Positions 19,394 to 28,776 of a DNA stretch of 64,000 nucleotides are shown one piece after another. A program made the position numbers and the translations under genes. Every line of letters starts with the position of its first letter. Position 1 is the stretch's first letter. The stretch covers positions 3,906,001 through 3,970,000 of the forward strand of contig NZ_CP042912.1 in NCBI RefSeq assembly GCF_008087665.1, given 5' to 3'. Under the pieces are notes generated by a model that was not told where the DNA came from, did no database searches, and was given only the letters and a program-made list of their open reading frames with translations. The stretch is from Mariniblastus fucicola. Its GTDB lineage: Bacteria; Planctomycetota; Planctomycetia; Pirellulales; Pirellulaceae.

Positions 19394-20830
19394 CTAAACC
19401 CAGATATCCGAAGTGCAATCGCCACCCGGAAAACGGATCTCGTGAGCCCGAGCTGGACCGCCGGGCTCTTTGCCGAAGTCGACCATGAACTTTTCATTGA
19501 CTGAAAGCCCGCCGCTGTCCGTGTTGCAATCGATCTGCAACATGTAGCAACCTTCCGTTTTCATGTCCGGATAGAACTGGTTGTCCCACGGACTGTAGAG
19601 TGAACTGGTGACGTAAAGTCGTTTGCCATCGAGGCTGAGCTGCAACATCTGCGGGCCGCCGCCAAGCTTGCGACCAGCGACAGGCTCACCCTTGCCAATC
19701 ACGCCACCAAGCCAAACCTGTCCGACCAGCTTTGGCTTCGCCGGATCGGAAACGTCGTACTGGCGAATGTCGCCGTGCAGCCAGTTGGAGAAGTACAAAT
19801 ACTTGTCGTCCATCGACAGAACCAGATCCGTGATCAGGCCCGGAACCGGGAAAGGCCAACCTTCGGTTTCGACCGATTCGACCGCCACGACTGAGTCCGC
19901 AGTCCACTTGTCGCCTTCCTTGCACCAGTGCCAGATGGTGCTGCTCAGTGCCGCTCCGACGAAACCGTGAACGCTGTCGGGGTCATGGTGAAAGCGGACT
20001 TCCAGAGGAATCATTCCTGTTTCGCCGAGGTCGAGCGACTGGTTGATCTTCTTCTCTTTCCAGTCCCAGAAATGCAATTGCTGCCCGTACTTTCCGGCTT
20101 GGACGTCTTCCAGCTTGAAACCCTGTGAAACAGTATTCGGCGATCCCCACTCGCTGGAAACCATCACGTTGTGGCGCGGCTGATACCAGTAGTCGTAGTT
20201 GAATTTCATACCGGTCAGGTCGTTCTCCCAGCGACCCTTGATGTTGAACTCTTCGTCAAGCAACATGAATCCGCCAGGTCCGTCGCCTTTGGCATCGCCC
20301 AGCATCGAAATCATGATGTTGCCATCAGCCAGACAGTGAACCGTGTGCGGCGCGGATAGATTCAGCTTTTCCGCGATGTCTTTGCCTTCGATGACTTTGT
20401 GGAGCTTCGGATTCTTAGGATCCTCTGTGTCGACGATGTGAATCCGCCCCGACCCAATGCCTGGCAGGACGATGTAGCGACGGTGCTTGCCATCTTCGCC
20501 ATGACAACTACTGCAGGCATTCCATCCAAAGTGGTGCAGTTCGTCGCCGACATTGGGCATGGGCAAGCGAGAGATGACCTGACTGTATGTCTTTGAGTCA
20601 GGATCGACATCGATGGTCGCAAGGTAATCCGGTTTGTTGACATCAGTTCCCGCATAGATCGCCGGAACGTAGGCAATCGTTTCCGGCGGCGCTTTCATTG
20701 CGTCGGCGGGTGACGCATACGTTCGATCGCAACAGGCGGCTTCGTCATCAAACGCAAACGCAGTCCCTCCGGCAGCAGAAAGGAGAACGGTTGAAGCAGC
20801 AGTCGATTTCAAAAATTCGCGGCGTTGCAT
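19394..20830 (-). CDS. Selenium-binding protein 56 family (methanethiol oxidase-like), Tat-exported
   Basis: This 478-residue protein is full length for SBP56/SELENBP1. A twin-arginine leader is present (MQRREFLKSTAAST). Family landmarks include ACSSCHGEDGKHRRYIVLPG, SAPHTVHCLADGNIMISMLG, EVRFHHDPDSVHGFVGAALS, YFSNWLHGDIRQYD and the C-terminal PAHEIRFPGGDCTSDIW-type ending. Characterised members are copper-dependent methanethiol oxidases making formaldehyde, H2S and H2O2. The Tat leader places it outside the inner membrane, matching the tat genes at the end of the window. The name does not mean it contains selenocysteine. Confidence 0.93.
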   Translation of the reverse strand: MQRREFLKSTAASTVLLSAAGGTAFAFDDEAACCDRTYASPADAMKAPPETIAYVPAIYAGTDVNKPDYLATIDVDPDSKTYSQVISRLPMPNVGDELHHFGWNACSSCHGEDGKHRRYIVLPGIGSGRIHIVDTEDPKNPKLHKVIEGKDIAEKLNLSAPHTVHCLADGNIMISMLGDAKGDGPGGFMLLDEEFNIKGRWENDLTGMKFNYDYWYQPRHNVMVSSEWGSPNTVSQGFKLEDVQAGKYGQQLHFWDWKEKKINQSLDLGETGMIPLEVRFHHDPDSVHGFVGAALSSTIWHWCKEGDKWTADSVVAVESVETEGWPFPVPGLITDLVLSMDDKYLYFSNWLHGDIRQYDVSDPAKPKLVGQVWLGGVIGKGEPVAGRKLGGGPQMLQLSLDGKRLYVTSSLYSPWDNQFYPDMKTEGCYMLQIDCNTDSGGLSVNEKFMVDFGKEPGGPARAHEIRFPGGDCTSDIWV

Positions 20831-20952
20831 GGTGATCTCCAGCAGGAAAAAAGTTGGATCTGGTTGCGGAAGATTGTAACGAATTGCGACAGAAAACCAT
20901 CAATCCTCCATTCAAAATTGAATTGGGGCGATTGGTTCGCTATTATTGCAAT

Positions 20953-21549
20953 ATGAGCAACGCAAAGTCACTTCAGAAGACTTCGATCGCCGACTATTTG
21001 AAAGGCGAGTTGGATGCCAAGCGACGACATGAATTTGTTGACGGCGTGGTTTACGCAATGGTCGGGGCGAGGAATCGCCACAACATGATCGCCACCAATG
21101 CAACGATATCGATGGGAGGCCAACTTCGCGAAAGTCCGTGCATGGCTTTCAACTCCGACACGAAAATTCGAATTCAACAATCCGGTGGAACGCGCTTTTA
21201 TTATCCGGACGCGATGGTGGATTGCGATTCCAATCCGGACACAGACACCTTTCAGGACAAACCGGTTGTAGTCGTTGAGGTAATCTCCGAGTCGACCAGG
21301 CGGACGGATGAAAAAGAAAAACGGGATGGATACCTTTCGATTAATTCACTGCAAGTCTATCTCCGCGTCGAACAGGGAACGCCATGTGTGAAAGTCGACC
21401 GCCGCAACGACGAATGCTTTGATTCTCAGCTTTACGAAGAACTCTCCGCAGTCATTCCTCTGCCTGAAATCGGCATGGAGTTGCCGTTGAGTGAGCTTTA
21501 TCGCGGTGTGACGTTTCCGGGACCACCGGAAACCGTAGACGAGGAGTAA
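20953..21549 (+). CDS. Uma2-family PD-(D/E)xK nuclease-like protein
   Basis: This 198-residue protein has the Uma2 (DUF820) order: a helical N-terminus (TSIADYLKGE), RHEFVDGVVYAM, then the nuclease core PDAMVDC, VVVEVISEST and KEKRDGYLSI, supplying the Asp, Glu-x-Val and Lys of the PD-(D/E)xK fold. The family is widely expanded in cyanobacteria and planctomycetes; its biological role is not established. ATG 20953 starts at MSNAKS; the longer frame from 20854 lacks family resemblance. The next gene starts 8 bases after its stop. Confidence 0.85.
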   Translation: MSNAKSLQKTSIADYLKGELDAKRRHEFVDGVVYAMVGARNRHNMIATNATISMGGQLRESPCMAFNSDTKIRIQQSGGTRFYYPDAMVDCDSNPDTDTFQDKPVVVVEVISESTRRTDEKEKRDGYLSINSLQVYLRVEQGTPCVKVDRRNDECFDSQLYEELSAVIPLPEIGMELPLSELYRGVTFPGPPETVDEE

Positions 21550-21557
21550 CCGAAAAG

Positions 21558-22280
21558 GTGCCTGAAGTTTCCAATCTGACTCGGCCAATTGAGAGACGGA
21601 TCGCAATTTTCGACGCTCGTCCTGGCGATCGACAACTTGGAACGGACCTTGGCTATGGCTTGATGGGCGGTTCGCCGCAGAAGTTTGACGAAGATAGCAA
21701 GTTCTTTAAAGTCGGGCCTCAAACCATCCCACCAAAATTTGTTGCGATCTGGATGTACTTTGTTTTGGCCGCAATCTCCATCACATTTGTTTGCATGGGC
21801 ATCAAAGAAATGGCAGCGTGGGGCATTGTCATTGGCGGTGCAATTCTTATCGTGCCCACCATGATCGCCATGTTCAGCTGGATAAATCACTTGACGGGAA
21901 AAGAACCGTTTCTGGTTTTTGATAAAGTAACAGGCATCGTTGAGCTGCCGCGTCTGGCGTCAAAGTACTCCGTCAAGCAACTTCGCGAAGTGATCTTTCT
22001 GGATCGTTTTGTCGATCGCAATCAGCATTGGCATATCGGGCTGCTTGCTGAAGAAGGCAACGGTTCGTGGACTTACCTGCACCTGTTCAACACGGCTCAC
22101 ATATGTTCCGGAAACGGATCTGGCTGGCTGGGCTTCAAAGACGACGACCAAAAGATTGCAGAAGCCCTCGGCATTGGCTTCCGTCGCATCACATTTACAA
22201 AAGATGAGTCGCTGGAATTGGCGTCGCTTGTTCCATGGCTCAACAGAACGGCGAACAACAATGCGAAACAGCCATCATGA
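21558..22280 (+). CDS. Membrane protein of unknown function
   Basis: This protein has up to 240 residues, starting at GTG 21558. An ATG at 21663 would also give a protein carrying both membrane helices. Two adjacent hydrophobic helices (about 62-105 of the long form) are followed by a soluble domain with FLVFDKVTGIVELPR, which reads like a PH-like or bPH domain strand pattern, though I am not sure. It is 8 bases after the Uma2 gene and probably co-transcribed. Function is not recognised. Confidence 0.65.
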   Translation: MPEVSNLTRPIERRIAIFDARPGDRQLGTDLGYGLMGGSPQKFDEDSKFFKVGPQTIPPKFVAIWMYFVLAAISITFVCMGIKEMAAWGIVIGGAILIVPTMIAMFSWINHLTGKEPFLVFDKVTGIVELPRLASKYSVKQLREVIFLDRFVDRNQHWHIGLLAEEGNGSWTYLHLFNTAHICSGNGSGWLGFKDDDQKIAEALGIGFRRITFTKDESLELASLVPWLNRTANNNAKQPS

Positions 22281-22416
22281 AGACACCGGGAATCCTGGCT
22301 GGTTTCGTCACCGTAGAACCGAGGCTCTTGCTTTCGTTTAACGCCTAGACGAAGGCGTCGGCGTTTGGCACTTCGAAACAATGTCGCCTTCGGCTCAACG
22401 TCAACGACCTCATCGC

Positions 22417-25155
22417 CTAAGCCGTTACTGGCTCAGCAATTTTCTCGACCCGAACAGCACAAACTTTGTACTCGCCCGTGCCTGTGACCGCATCGCCGGC
22501 GTCGTTGGTCAGCAAGTTCGCACGCTGCTCCGCGAAGTGCATTGGCATCCAGACGCAACCGCGACGTACGCGGGGCGACACCCAGACTTCGGCTTGAATC
22601 ATTCCGCGGCGTGAGGCGACGTTGACGATTTCGCCGTGGGATACGCCCAACCTCTTCGCATCGCCACGATGCATCTCGATGAAGTTCTGACGTTGTTTGG
22701 CCACGGGACCGGCGTCACGCCGCGTCTGCGTTGCGCTGTTGTAGTGGTAAAGCGTCCGACCCGTCGAAAGCACCAGCGGATAATCGTTGTCTGGCAGCTC
22801 GGCACTCGGCCGATAGTCCACCGCTTGAAACGGAGCTTTTCCGATCAGCGGACCGTCGCTGTGAAGTGTCGGCGTTCCTGGATGGTTCGGATCCGGGCAA
22901 GGCCACTGCAACCCCTGAACGTTGTCTTCAAGTCGCTCGTACGAGATCCCCGCAATCTTCGGCGTCAGCGACGCGTACTCCGCAAAGATCTCCTTCGGCC
23001 CCGGGTAGTGTGGCATCGCGTAACCTGCGGCTCGAGCAACATCGCAGAGGATCTGCCAATCCGGTCGCGCACTTCCCGGCGGATCGACGGCTTTGCGGAC
23101 TCGCTGCACGCGACGGTCGCTATTGGTAAACACGCCATCCTTTTCCGCGAAGCAGGCTCCTGGCAAAACGACGTCGGCAAAGCGAGTGGTCTCGTTGTGG
23201 AAAATCTCCTGGCAGACCACAAACTCACAGCTGTTCAAACCTTTTTCCACTTTCGAAACGTTGGGCTCAGAGATCACAATATCCTCACCCATCACGTAAA
23301 CGGCTTTCATCCGTCCCGCCGCCATCTCCTTCATCATCACGTTCAGGTTCAAACCATCGTGCGGCGAAAGTTCTGCATTCCAAGCGGCTTCGAACTTCTG
23401 TCGAACGTCGTCGTCGGTGACCTTCTGATACCCAGGATAGTAGATCGGCGTCGCGCCGGCGTCGTTGGCACCCTGAACGTTGTTCTGTCCCCGCAGCGGA
23501 TTCATGCCGGCCGCGCGAACGCCCAGATGCCCCGTCATCAGCACCAGATTCGCCAGACAATACACGTTGTCCGTGCCATGCGTGTGCTCGGTGATGCCCA
23601 ACGTGTAGTAGATTCCCGCGTGCTTCGTCTCCGCGTACCAACGAGCCGCCGTACGGATGTCTTCCGCCGGAACGCCAGTGACTTTCTCGGCTTCTTCGGG
23701 CGTGTAGCTGGCAACTTTGGCCTGAACGGCATCGAACCCTTCAGTGTGTTTGTCGATGAAGTCCTGATCGTAAAGCCCTTCGGTGATGATCACATGTGCC
23801 ATCGCCTGCAACAGCCAAACATCGGTTCCGGGTTTGAGCTGCATGTGAATGTCAGCCATTTCCGCAAGCCAGATTTCTCGCGGATCGGCGACGACCAGTT
23901 TCGCACCGCGCTGCCGAGCCCGCTTCATCTCCATCGCAATAATCGGATGAGCTTCAGTCGTATTCGAGCCAATCACGAACATCATCTCACTGTCGCGGAT
24001 CTCATCGATCGCGTTCGTCATGGCACCCGCTCCAAACATAGTCACCAGACCGGCGACGGTAGGAGCATGTCAGGTAGCGGCACACTGATGAATGTTGTTG
24101 GTCCCGAACGCGGCTCGGGAAAGTTTTTGCATCAAATAGTTTTCTTCACCCGTGCATCGCGAAGAAGAAATGAAGCCCAGCGAATCGGCTCCGTGCCTTT
24201 CTTTGACTCGCAGCAATCCATCCGCAGTCGCTTTGATCGCTTCGTCCCATGTCGCTGGCTGAAGCACGCCGTTTTCGTCGCGGATCAACGGTTCGGTGAT
24301 CCGGTCTTCGTGGTGAATGAAGTCATAGGCAAAGCGGCCTTTGACACATAGATTTCCATCATTGAGCGTTTCACCGGGTTCAGGACTGGTGACTTTGACG
24401 ACGCGATCGTTGCTGACGTGCAAGTCCAGCTGACAGCCGACGCCACAGAAGTTGCAGGTTGAGCGAACTTTCTCGGTGCCGAGTTGAACGAGGTTCTTCG
24501 GCGCCTTCTTTTCGATCAGAGCACCGGTTGGACAGGTATCAATACACCCGCCGCAGAGTTCGCAACTGGTGTCGATCAGGCTGCGTTGTCCTGCAGTCGC
24601 GATGGTCGTTTCGCTTCCGCGACCTGAAAGTGTGATCGCATTGACGGCTTCGACTTCGTCACAGTATCGCGTGCAGCGAGCACAGAGAATGCACAGATCG
24701 GGGTTGAATTCGATGTAGGGATTGTCGTCGCCGTGCCTGGCCGCGCGAGGTGCATCGACGGGTTCGAGCGGGATCGGGGTCACGGTTTGGCAGAGTTGCC
24801 TGAGCTCGTTCGCGTTCGCGGTTTCGACCGGCGTACCGCTGTCGTCGGTCTCATGATCCGCCGCGTACATGCTGTAGAGCACGGTTCGGTGGCGTTCGAT
24901 ACGCTGGCTCTCGGTCGTAACGACCATGCCGGGGTGAACTTTCCACGCACAACCCGGCTGCATGCGGCGTTGCCCTTCGACTTCCACCAGACAAACACGA
25001 CACGCGCCGGCGGGCTTGAGCCGCGGATCGTGACAGAGTGTTGGGATATTGATCCCGGCACGATTCGCGACCTCGACGACGGTTTCGCCAGCGAAGGCAG
25101 GGTATTGGTTGCCGTTGATGGTGATCGTAAATTTTTCGTTGTTAGTAGCGTTCAT
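22417..25155 (-). CDS. fdhA: NAD-dependent formate dehydrogenase alpha subunit, selenoprotein (Sec362)
   Basis: This is one 912-residue protein if the in-frame TGA at 24070-24072 is read as selenocysteine. Around it, HQCAAT-U-HAPTVAGL matches the FDH active site (E. coli FDH-H: CARV-U-HGPSVAGL), and the two halves share one frame. Domains in order are: a [2Fe-2S] NuoG-like N-terminus (CHDPRLKPAGACRVC), two [4Fe-4S] sites (CILCARCTRYC and CELCGGCIDTCP), then the molybdopterin domain with CNFCGVGC. It oxidises formate to CO2. The usual His-Cys3 cluster motif of NuoG-type N-termini is not seen. ATG 25155 lies 11 bases from the REP edge. Confidence 0.93.
24029..24066 (-). promoter_or_regulatory. 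Bacterial SECIS-like hairpin directing selenocysteine insertion in fdhA
   Basis: Reading the minus strand after the TGA, a 5-bp lower stem (GCTCC/GGAGC), an internal loop and a 6-bp upper stem (GTCGCC/GGTGAC, one G:U pair) cap a GGTCT loop. The upper stem begins 12 nt after the TGA. E. coli fdhF has about the same spacing and a loop with the same GGUCU sequence, which SelB recognises. Confidence 0.8.
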
Positions 25156-25165
25156 GGTTTTTCTC

Positions 25166-25188
25166 GTGGTTGTGGCTTCCAGCCGCAA
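25166..25188 (+). repeat. REP palindrome, left end of the RAYT element
   Basis: A GTGG foot is followed by an 8-bp stem (TTGTGGCT/AGCCGCAA, one G:U) with a TCC loop. It is the same as the right copy in inverted orientation. GTxG feet next to a hairpin are typical of REP sequences recognised by RAYT proteins. Confidence 0.82.
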
Positions 25189-25893
25189 TCATTCGCATTG
25201 AAGCTCACTGTAGATAGAATACTGTACCGTCCTCATTGGACATTCTTCGACTTGCAATCCAGCTTTTGATGGATTTGCCCGTATGTACTCTTGCGTACGA
25301 AGCAGTTCACTTTCGTCACGTACGAGCCTGTCGTAGGATTCTGACATCCAAAGCGCCCCTGTTTTCGATAACCGTTTATTAATCTTGTTTGCAGAGAAGC
25401 TCTTTATCGAATGCAAAACATTTTCAAGATCGAACGACGCCAACGGGGTTATCAAGGCATGGACGTGGTTTGACATAACGACATAGTCGCCAATCTCCAA
25501 CCTGCTACCATGGAAAAACTCAAGCGATTCCGCAACAACTTTAGCAACTTCACTCATTGAAAGACAGTTGCTTCCGTGGCACTTATCTAACTCTTCAAAA
25601 AGACGGATTGCATAGGCCCTTTCAAATGAAGCCTTATCCTGTTCAGAAAGAGCGTCGAATTTCTCATTGAAACCAGGTTCTCCAATCTCGATACTACGGG
25701 CCTTGAGCCAACCAAAGCGTTCTGACCTCCACTGTCGAAGTACTTTTTCGGGAACTGAATCGTCTAAGCGAAAAGTGACAAAATAGGTGCAGCCTGCCTG
25801 GCGAAGATGAGGAAGAAAGCCGTTTCGGTAAATGCGAACGGGTCCTTTGTCATCAAACGGCTGAAATTTGAGTGGTTGAGAAATTGTACTCAT
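25189..25893 (-). CDS. REP-associated tyrosine transposase (RAYT, Y1/HUH family)
   Basis: This 234-residue single-strand transposase of the HUH superfamily has the His-x-His metal motif VVMSNHVHALITP and the RAYT C-terminal segment EYIRANPSKAGL, including the expected catalytic Tyr. It also has FLPHLRQAGCTYFVTFRL near the N-terminus, typical of family openings (YFVTFR). The stop codon touches the left REP. It is read in the same direction as fdhB and fdhA, so it may be transcribed with them. The IS630 insertion now starts 7 bases upstream of its start codon, which should have removed its native promoter. Confidence 0.9.
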   Translation of the reverse strand: MSTISQPLKFQPFDDKGPVRIYRNGFLPHLRQAGCTYFVTFRLDDSVPEKVLRQWRSERFGWLKARSIEIGEPGFNEKFDALSEQDKASFERAYAIRLFEELDKCHGSNCLSMSEVAKVVAESLEFFHGSRLEIGDYVVMSNHVHALITPLASFDLENVLHSIKSFSANKINKRLSKTGALWMSESYDRLVRDESELLRTQEYIRANPSKAGLQVEECPMRTVQYSIYSELQCE

Positions 25894-25900
25894 GTTGCTA

Positions 25901-27111
25901 GTAGTCTGTCAAAGTTGAGTTGACTAGTTTTTGGCTATCGTTCATTGTCTTCTTTTTTGCCACGGAGGGCGAGATGAAAACGAAGTCAGAACGTTTTGTT
26001 GTTGATTTGACTGATAGCGAACGTCATTTACTCAAAGACTTGATTCGCAAAGGCGGTAAGTCGGTTTCTGTTCTTGGTCGAGCTCGCGTTCTGCTCAAAG
26101 CCGACCAGGGAAAGACTGATCAGGAGAACGCAGAGTTTTCAGGAGTGGGCCTTTCGACGGTATTTCGCATTCGTCGGCGGTTCGTCGAAGAGGGGTTGGA
26201 GTCGGCAGTGTTTCGCAAGAACACTGGCAAGCGGATTTATCGTAAGCTTGACGGTAAAGCTGAGGCGACGTTGATTGCAACTGCATGTAGTGAAGCTCCT
26301 GAGGGCAGAAGTCGGTGGACATTGCGTTTGCTTGCTGATCGTCTGATCGCTTTGGAAGTTGTTGACTCGGTCAGCCACGAGTGTGTCCGCGAGACGCTGA
26401 AAAAAACGAACTTAAGCCTCACTTGAAGGAGCAATGGGTGATCCCTCCCGAGAAGAACGCTGAATTCGTAGCTGCCATGGAAGATGTCCTTGAGGTGTAT
26501 CAACGCCCCTACGACGCCAAACGTCCTGTTGTGTGTCTTGACGAAACGAGCAAGCAACTCGTTGGCGAAACTCGAACTCCTATCCCCGCCAAGCCGGGCA
26601 CTCCAGTTTGGGAGGACTACGAATACAAACGCAACGGTGTCGCGAACCTGTTTGTGCTTTTTGAGCCACTGGCAGGGTGGCGCCACGTCGAAGTGACCGA
26701 TCGACGAACGAAAGTTGACTTCGCCCACGTCGTCAAGAAACTCGTTGACGAGCTTGATCCTGACGCAGAGAAAATTGTTTTGGTCATGGATAACCTCAAC
26801 ACCCACAAGCTTGGATCACTGTACGAAGCCTTTGAACCGCAGGAGGCTCGTCGGTTGATCGAGAAGTTGGAAATCCACTATACGCCCAAACACGGCAGCT
26901 GGCTCAACATGGCCGAAACCGAACTGGCTTCTTTGGCAAAGCAATGTCTCAACAGGCGAATCCCAACCAAAAAGACACTTGAAAAACAGGTTGCAGCCTG
27001 GAACCGTGGAAGAAACGAGTCGGAAGCAACCGTTGATTGGCAATTCAAAACTGACGATGCAAGAATAAAACTAAAGAAGCTTTACCCATCAATTCAGCTC
27101 TGACAGACCAC
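25901..27111 (+). mobile_element. IS630-family insertion sequence nested in the RAYT element
   Basis: This 1211-bp element is bounded by imperfect terminal inverted repeats of 23 bp (25901-25923 and 27089-27111, 19 of 23 matching). It is flanked by TA on both sides (25899-25900 and 27112-27113), the target duplication expected of IS630/Tc1-mariner elements. It carries one transposase in two overlapping frames on the + strand, opposite to the fdh operon. Confidence 0.92.
25974..27103 (+). CDS. IS630-family DDE transposase in two frames (possible programmed -1 frameshift)
   Basis: The first frame (25974-26426) encodes an N-terminal helix-turn-helix region (SGVGLSTVFRIRRRFVEEG). The second (26381-27103) encodes the DDE core: VVCLDETSKQL, VLVMDNLNTHK and LNMAETELASL supply the two Asp and the Glu. 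A -1 shift at the seven-A run at 26400-26406 joins them into about 376 residues. Many IS elements use such A-rich slippery sites, so the gene may be active. A chance single-base loss is the alternative. The ATG at 25974 follows GGAGGG. Confidence 0.85.
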
Positions 27112-27138
27112 TAGTTGAAACTAATGATGTGCAAATGA

Positions 27139-27161
27139 TTGCGGCTGGAAGCCACAACCAC
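27139..27161 (-). repeat. REP palindrome, right end of the RAYT element
   Basis: This is an exact inverted copy of 25166-25188. Identity extends inward by several bases (AATGATT) and outward by CGA. It lies between the IS630 and the 3' end of fdhB. Confidence 0.82.
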
Positions 27162-27165
27162 GAAG

Positions 27166-28680
27166 TCACTCAAACGCCTCCGGGAAGTATTTCCTCGCCG
27201 ACTCCAATGGCTTCGCGGCAACCATTCCCAAACCACAGATGGATCCTTCTTCCATCTCCCAGCCGACGTCATCGGCGTATTGCAATGCAGAACTATCGCC
27301 GAGTTGAATAAACTTGTCGGCTTGCCGATTCAGATACCTAGTCCCAATCCGACAAGGCGCACATTGGCCGCAGCTTTCTCGCTCGAAAAAGTCCAGTTGC
27401 CACTTGGCGGCCATCGCCATGTTGATCGTGTCGTTGATCACGACGACTCCAGCGCTTCCCATCATCGATCCAACGTCAGCAAGATTCTTGTAGTCCAAGG
27501 GCAAATCGCGTTGCTTGATCGGCAGGAAACCGCTCGACGCACCGCCTGGCGAAAACGCAATCGGGTTGCCAAGGTACCCGCCGGCGGCTTCCACAAGTTC
27601 GTCCAAGGTCACGCCAAGCGGTAGCTCAAATACGCCCGGCTTGTTCACGTGACCGGAGATGCAGTACAGTTTGGAACCGGCTTCGGTGCGGCCCAGATTT
27701 TTGAACCACTCGCCGCCGCGATGAACAATCGACGGCACGCAGGCAATTGTCTCCACGTTATGAATTAGCGATGGTTTTCCGCGAAAGCCAGCTTCGGTGG
27801 GGTAGGGCGGTTTGAGTCGCGGCATTCCGCGGCGGCCTTCCATTGATTCCAACATCGCGGTCTCTTCGCCGCAGATGTAGGCACCGTGGCCTTTGACGAT
27901 TTCGATCTCAAAATCAGAAAGCTGTGCGTCGCGGACTTCCGCAATGGCTTTCTCCAGCGAACGATACTCATTGGTGTACTCGCCGCGAATGTAAATCCAG
28001 ATGGACTTCGTTCCAATCGTCTCGGCCGCGATTGCCAGCCCTTCAAGCACCTTGTGCGGCTGCCGCAAAATCGTTTCACGATCTTTGAACGTGCCGGGCT
28101 CGGCTTCGTCTGCGTTGCAGATCACGTAGCGTTCGGTTTCGGCCTGGCCGCTGACGGAAGTCCATTTGAAATGAGCCGGAAATCCAGCTCCGCCGCGTCC
28201 CTGCAGTCCGGCTTCCTTAATTTGCTCGATGACCGCTTCGGATCCCATCTTTCGGGCCTTCGCCAACGCCGAGTAGCTCATGTCGACGGGTCCGGCCAGG
28301 TTCAAAGCCAGTCGCTCTTCGTCGGCGGGCGTGATCGACGTCTTGACTTCCGCGTACGTCACCAGCTCCATCTCTTCGTCTAGAGTCGCCGGAGCCAAAT
28401 CGCATTGACCAAGACAGCTGACTCGCTCGCAATCGCGTCCTGCTGATTGGATCTGTTTGGCAATCTCATCCGCCCCGGCCATTTGGCACGACAGGCCATC
28501 GCAAACGCGAACCCGTTTCCCGGGCCGATCGATCAGGGTATAAAACATCCCCGCGCCCCAGATGTCGGCTTCCGGAACGCCGGTTTCCGCAGCGACTTTG
28601 CGAACCGATTCCTCCGTCACGCCTCCTTCATGCTCAAGGAGTTCGAGGATTTTTTCGCGTTGTGCGTGTGGGACTTGCAA
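27166..28680 (-). CDS. fdhB: NAD-dependent formate dehydrogenase beta subunit (NuoE-NuoF fusion)
   Basis: This 504-residue diaphorase subunit passes electrons from FdhA to NAD+. The N-terminal NuoE-like part has a [2Fe-2S] set C60, C65, C89 and C93 (RVCDGLSC and VSCLGQC). The NuoF-like part has the FMN/NAD motif GLQGRGGAGFPAHFKW, then VICNADEAEPGTFKDR, GHGAYICGEETAM and a [4Fe-4S] site ESCGQCAPCRIGT plus ICGLG. The TTG start at 28680 follows GGAG with about 6 nt spacing; longer frames to 28797 would cross the divergent proB start. It is the upstream gene of the interrupted fdh operon. Confidence 0.93.
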   Translation of the reverse strand: MQVPHAQREKILELLEHEGGVTEESVRKVAAETGVPEADIWGAGMFYTLIDRPGKRVRVCDGLSCQMAGADEIAKQIQSAGRDCERVSCLGQCDLAPATLDEEMELVTYAEVKTSITPADEERLALNLAGPVDMSYSALAKARKMGSEAVIEQIKEAGLQGRGGAGFPAHFKWTSVSGQAETERYVICNADEAEPGTFKDRETILRQPHKVLEGLAIAAETIGTKSIWIYIRGEYTNEYRSLEKAIAEVRDAQLSDFEIEIVKGHGAYICGEETAMLESMEGRRGMPRLKPPYPTEAGFRGKPSLIHNVETIACVPSIVHRGGEWFKNLGRTEAGSKLYCISGHVNKPGVFELPLGVTLDELVEAAGGYLGNPIAFSPGGASSGFLPIKQRDLPLDYKNLADVGSMMGSAGVVVINDTINMAMAAKWQLDFFERESCGQCAPCRIGTRYLNRQADKFIQLGDSSALQYADDVGWEMEEGSICGLGMVAAKPLESARKYFPEAFE

Positions 28681-28776
28681 GTCGGTTCTCCAATGGCGTT
28701 GTAGCGGCAAAGAGCCGTCACACGGAATTCGCGACGGCCGGACACCGCCACTTCGATCAATATAGCAAATTCCAGA

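Larger units (their letters stand above)
25166..27161 (-). mobile_element. RAYT element bounded by inverted REP sequences, inserted between fdhB and fdhA
   Basis: Two inverted 23-bp palindromes (25166-25188 and 27139-27161) bound a region holding a REP-associated tyrosine transposase. Without the nested IS630 (25901-27111 plus one TA) the element would be about 780 bp. The left REP touches the transposase stop codon. The right REP lies 4 bases before the fdhB stop codon, and the left REP lies 10 bases upstream of the fdhA start, so both fdh genes appear intact. Confidence 0.8.

Noticed and set aside
22636-24351. 571-residue open frame on the + strand opposite fdhA
   Set aside because: It is a shadow of the fdhA coding strand: no family resemblance, Arg/His-rich composition, and it crosses the Sec codon region antisense.
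26400-26426. Selenocysteine read-through in the transposase
   Set aside because: The frames are out of phase there and the catalytic motifs are in the second frame, so a frameshift explains it, not Sec.
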